DNA of 17,046 bases from Dehalococcoidia bacterium. Lineage in GTDB: Bacteria > Chloroflexota > Dehalococcoidia > JACVQG01. Both the position numbers and the translations under genes were made by a program. The stretch covers positions 1-17,046 of the forward strand of contig JACVQG010000012.1 in NCBI GenBank assembly GCA_015661045.1, in the 5' to 3' direction. The notes beneath the pieces were generated by a model that ran no database searches, was not told the origin of the DNA, and saw nothing but the letters and a program-made list of their open reading frames with translations. Numbering within the stretch: position 1 is the first letter of the stretch; every line of letters begins with the position of its first letter. This document shows, piece by piece, positions 15,801 to 17,046 of the stretch.

Positions 15801-17046
15801 GGGAGTTCTGCCACCCCTGGACGAGCGTTTAATTGGACGGATTACCGCCGCCAGAATCGTTTCCCCCAAGACTGAGCAGGTAATAATCGATGTTAATCAG
15901 GAGATAGACGAAGATAAAGCGAAGGAGATTGTAGCGCTTGGCATCAACCGGATCTATGTCAGGTCGCCTCTGACCTGTTTTTCACACCGGGGTATATGCA
16001 AGCGTTGCTATGGGCGTGATTTAGCGCGCCGTAATCTGGTAGAAAAAGGGATGGCGGTAGGTATTATCGCCGCCCAGAGCATCGGCGAACCTGGGACTCA
16101 GCTTACAATGAGAACTTTCCATACGGGTGGTGTGGTCGGTATCGATATTACGAGCGGTCTGCCCCGTGTGGAGGAGTTATTCGAGGCCCGCGCGCCAAAG
16201 GGGCAAGCGCTTATATCTGAAATAGATGGTATAGCTGAAATTGAACGCTCTGACGAAGGACGAAGGATTAAAATCGTCAGCCAGGAGACTTACCGCGATG
16301 AATACCTGCTACCCCTGAATGCAGAGGTATTAGTGCAGGATGGGCAACAAGTAGAAATAGGCACAATCCTTGCCCGGCCTTCACCCGATAGCGAAGAATC
16401 TAAAGATACCCCCGCATTATCCGCCCTGTTAGCCAAGGTAGCTGGACAGGTGGAGCGGGCAGAAGATCGCCTGTTCATCAAGTACGAAGAGCGGGACGAA
16501 AGAGAATACCCCATACCAGCAGCAGCCAGTCTAAAAGTGGAAAATAAAGCGTCTGTAAGGGCTGGACAACAGCTTACTGATGGACATGCAAATCCGCAGG
16601 ATATATTGCGCATCATGGGCAGGGAAGCTGTCCAGCGTTACCTGGTGGATGAGGTTCTCAAGGTTTACCGTTCCCAGGGCGTCAACATTAATGATAAACA
16701 CATCGAGGTGGTAGCAAGACAGATGCTGACCAAGGTGCGCATCGAGGCTTCCGGTGATACCGATCTTTTGCCCGGTGAATTGGTGGACCGTTTCAATTAT
16801 GAAGAAGTTAATGCCAAAGTCCTGGCTGAGGGTGGCGAGCCGGCTACAGCAACCCCTATCCTGCTGGGAATCACAAGGGCCTCATTGAATACAGAGAGCT
16901 GGTTGGCAGCCGCTTCGTTCCAGGAGACCACCAGGGTGCTTACAGAGGCAGCTATTTCGGGCAAGGTGGACAGACTTCGGGGGTTAAAAGAGAATGTCAT
17001 AATTGGTAAACTTATCCCTGCCCGTTCGCTGACTATTACCAAAGAA
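12892..17046 (+). CDS. rpoC: DNA-directed RNA polymerase subunit beta', 3'-truncated by window
   Basis: The frame starts at GTG 12892, two nt after the rpoB stop. A purine-rich GAAGGGGA (12877-12884) serves as ribosome binding site. It stays open for 1385 codons to the window edge. The N-terminal zinc site has Cys60, 62, 75 and 78 (CYCG...CDKCG). NADFDGD at 625-631 supplies the three Mg-binding aspartates. The bridge helix [13 protein letters not shown] and the second zinc site (Cys954, 1029, 1036, 1039) are complete. Switch and C-terminal segments follow up to [11 protein letters not shown]. Between YFAQYIV (about 130-136) and [10 protein letters not shown] (from 327) there is an extra segment of about 175-190 aa, rich in Glu, Lys and Gln and predicted by eye to be coiled coil. 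E. coli has about a dozen residues there. Comparable long insertions occur in other phyla, including Chloroflexota as I recall. Probably 50-100 C-terminal residues are missing. Confidence 0.98.
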   Translation, partial: MLEVNDFNAVRISLASPEQIRNWSYGEVTVPETINYRTLKPERDGLFSERIFGPTKDFECYCGKYKRVRFKGIICDKCGVEVSRAKVRRERMGHIELAAPVAHIWFSKGIPSRLGLLLDLSPRSLERVLYFAQYIVTSVNVEAIKKNTDGLVSRTQEAIDNLQKTLEGQINEIVSRIQKEISEIENKEPDKTQPPESVNEKEAAINIIREKVVLLESALKKYKGKKHKKELTFENTVIVPKDTVVTEEHYSLLSQTAQRYIDDVTQRYQNPQGEQNQQIKELIAQKQIAAEEEISKLQKSFLEAKTGLETNSSSRSEELEDVKPSVLLTESRYRELQDKYGDLFEAGMGAEAILKLLRDIDIDGLRLNLLEEISSTSGQKHKKASKRLRVVEAFRRSGNKPEWMILTVLPVLPPDLRPMVQLDGGRFATSDLNDLYRRVINRNNRLHRLLEMGAPEIIVRNEKRMLQEAVDALIDNGRRGQAVSIGGNHKLKSLSDMLRGKQGRFRQNLLGKRVDYSGRSVIVVGPDLKLYQCGLPKRMALELFKPFVMRRLMERGEAHNIKSARRMVDRAKDVVWDILEEVIKERPVLLNRAPTLHRLGIQAFEPVLIDGSAIQIHPLVCTAFNADFDGDQMAVHVPLSRAAVREAREVMLSMNNMLLPSSGEPVVTPTLDMVLGCYYLTNVRPGAKGEKKQFASFGDARLAYDLGMIELQAQIDVRDVDHGGIKLTTSVGRLIFNEVLPKQMGFFNQVADKSKLKNIVSECYKLVGNKVTAEVLDNLKTLGFTYATKSGISIALNDIEVPASKPRIIAQAEEQIANTEGQYRRGLITEDERYKSAVKIWLDTTDKFREEIRQSLDRYGSIYMMATSGAKGNIDQIRQMAGMRGLMTDPSGRIIDFPIRASFKEGLSVLEYFISTHGARKGLADTALRTSDSGYLTRRLIDVGQDVIILDDDCGSTSGIWIADPDEKDKGVLPPLDERLIGRITAARIVSPKTEQVIIDVNQEIDEDKAKEIVALGINRIYVRSPLTCFSHRGICKRCYGRDLARRNLVEKGMAVGIIAAQSIGEPGTQLTMRTFHTGGVVGIDITSGLPRVEELFEARAPKGQALISEIDGIAEIERSDEGRRIKIVSQETYRDEYLLPLNAEVLVQDGQQVEIGTILARPSPDSEESKDTPALSALLAKVAGQVERAEDRLFIKYEERDEREYPIPAAASLKVENKASVRAGQQLTDGHANPQDILRIMGREAVQRYLVDEVLKVYRSQGVNINDKHIEVVARQMLTKVRIEASGDTDLLPGELVDRFNYEEVNAKVLAEGGEPATATPILLGITRASLNTESWLAAASFQETTRVLTEAAISGKVDRLRGLKENVIIGKLIPARSLTITKE

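Noticed and set aside
1..17046. CRISPR arrays, insertion sequences, prophage or tRNA/rRNA genes
   Set aside because: Scanned by eye; no regularly spaced repeats, transposase motifs, att-like repeats or cloverleaf structures were seen.

Overview
The window looks like a chromosomal core-gene region of a Chloroflexota bacterium, most likely from the Dehalococcoidia or a neighbouring class. This is inference: rpoB-rpoC stands apart from the ribosomal-protein operon, carries long extra segments in both large RNA polymerase subunits, and lies directly downstream of a tandem-AAA CDC48-type ATPase. The other genes are ordinary bacterial housekeeping and fatty-acid genes. No transposase, integrase, CRISPR array, rRNA or tRNA was found.

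Layout. Positions 1-182 (minus) hold the N-terminal end of a hotdog thioesterase cut by the window edge. Positions 318-2547 (minus) are a compact thiL-tsaE-tsaB unit (thiamine-phosphate kinase plus two parts of the tRNA t6A machinery), read from a promoter that overlaps the thiL start. In this copy tsaB is interrupted by an in-frame TGA that is exactly explained by a 15-bp tandem duplication. Positions 2635-3422 (plus) form a self-contained unit: a near-consensus promoter, a DUF4242-like small protein, a 69-aa protein with ten cysteines, and a strong terminator. Positions 3470-4233 encode a metallophosphoesterase whose promoter is so close to the GTG that the mRNA is probably leaderless.

Positions 4253-6298 carry a beta-oxidation or butanoate-type pair: an enoyl-CoA hydratase with a disrupted C-terminus, then an intact 3-hydroxyacyl-CoA dehydrogenase and a terminator. 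Positions 6358-8641 are a monocistronic cdc48 gene with its own promoter and a bidirectional terminator. Its second ATPase domain has Gln in place of the catalytic Walker B Glu. Positions 8820-17046 hold a promoter, a leader of about 120 nt, rpoB, and rpoC running off the window end.

The most informative observations are the precise tsaB lesion, the natural Walker B E-to-Q change in CDC48, the frame disruption at an A7 run in the crotonase, and the small cysteine-rich unit. Six promoters of the TTGNNN-N16/17-TANNNT type were identified by eye. None of this has been checked by database search.
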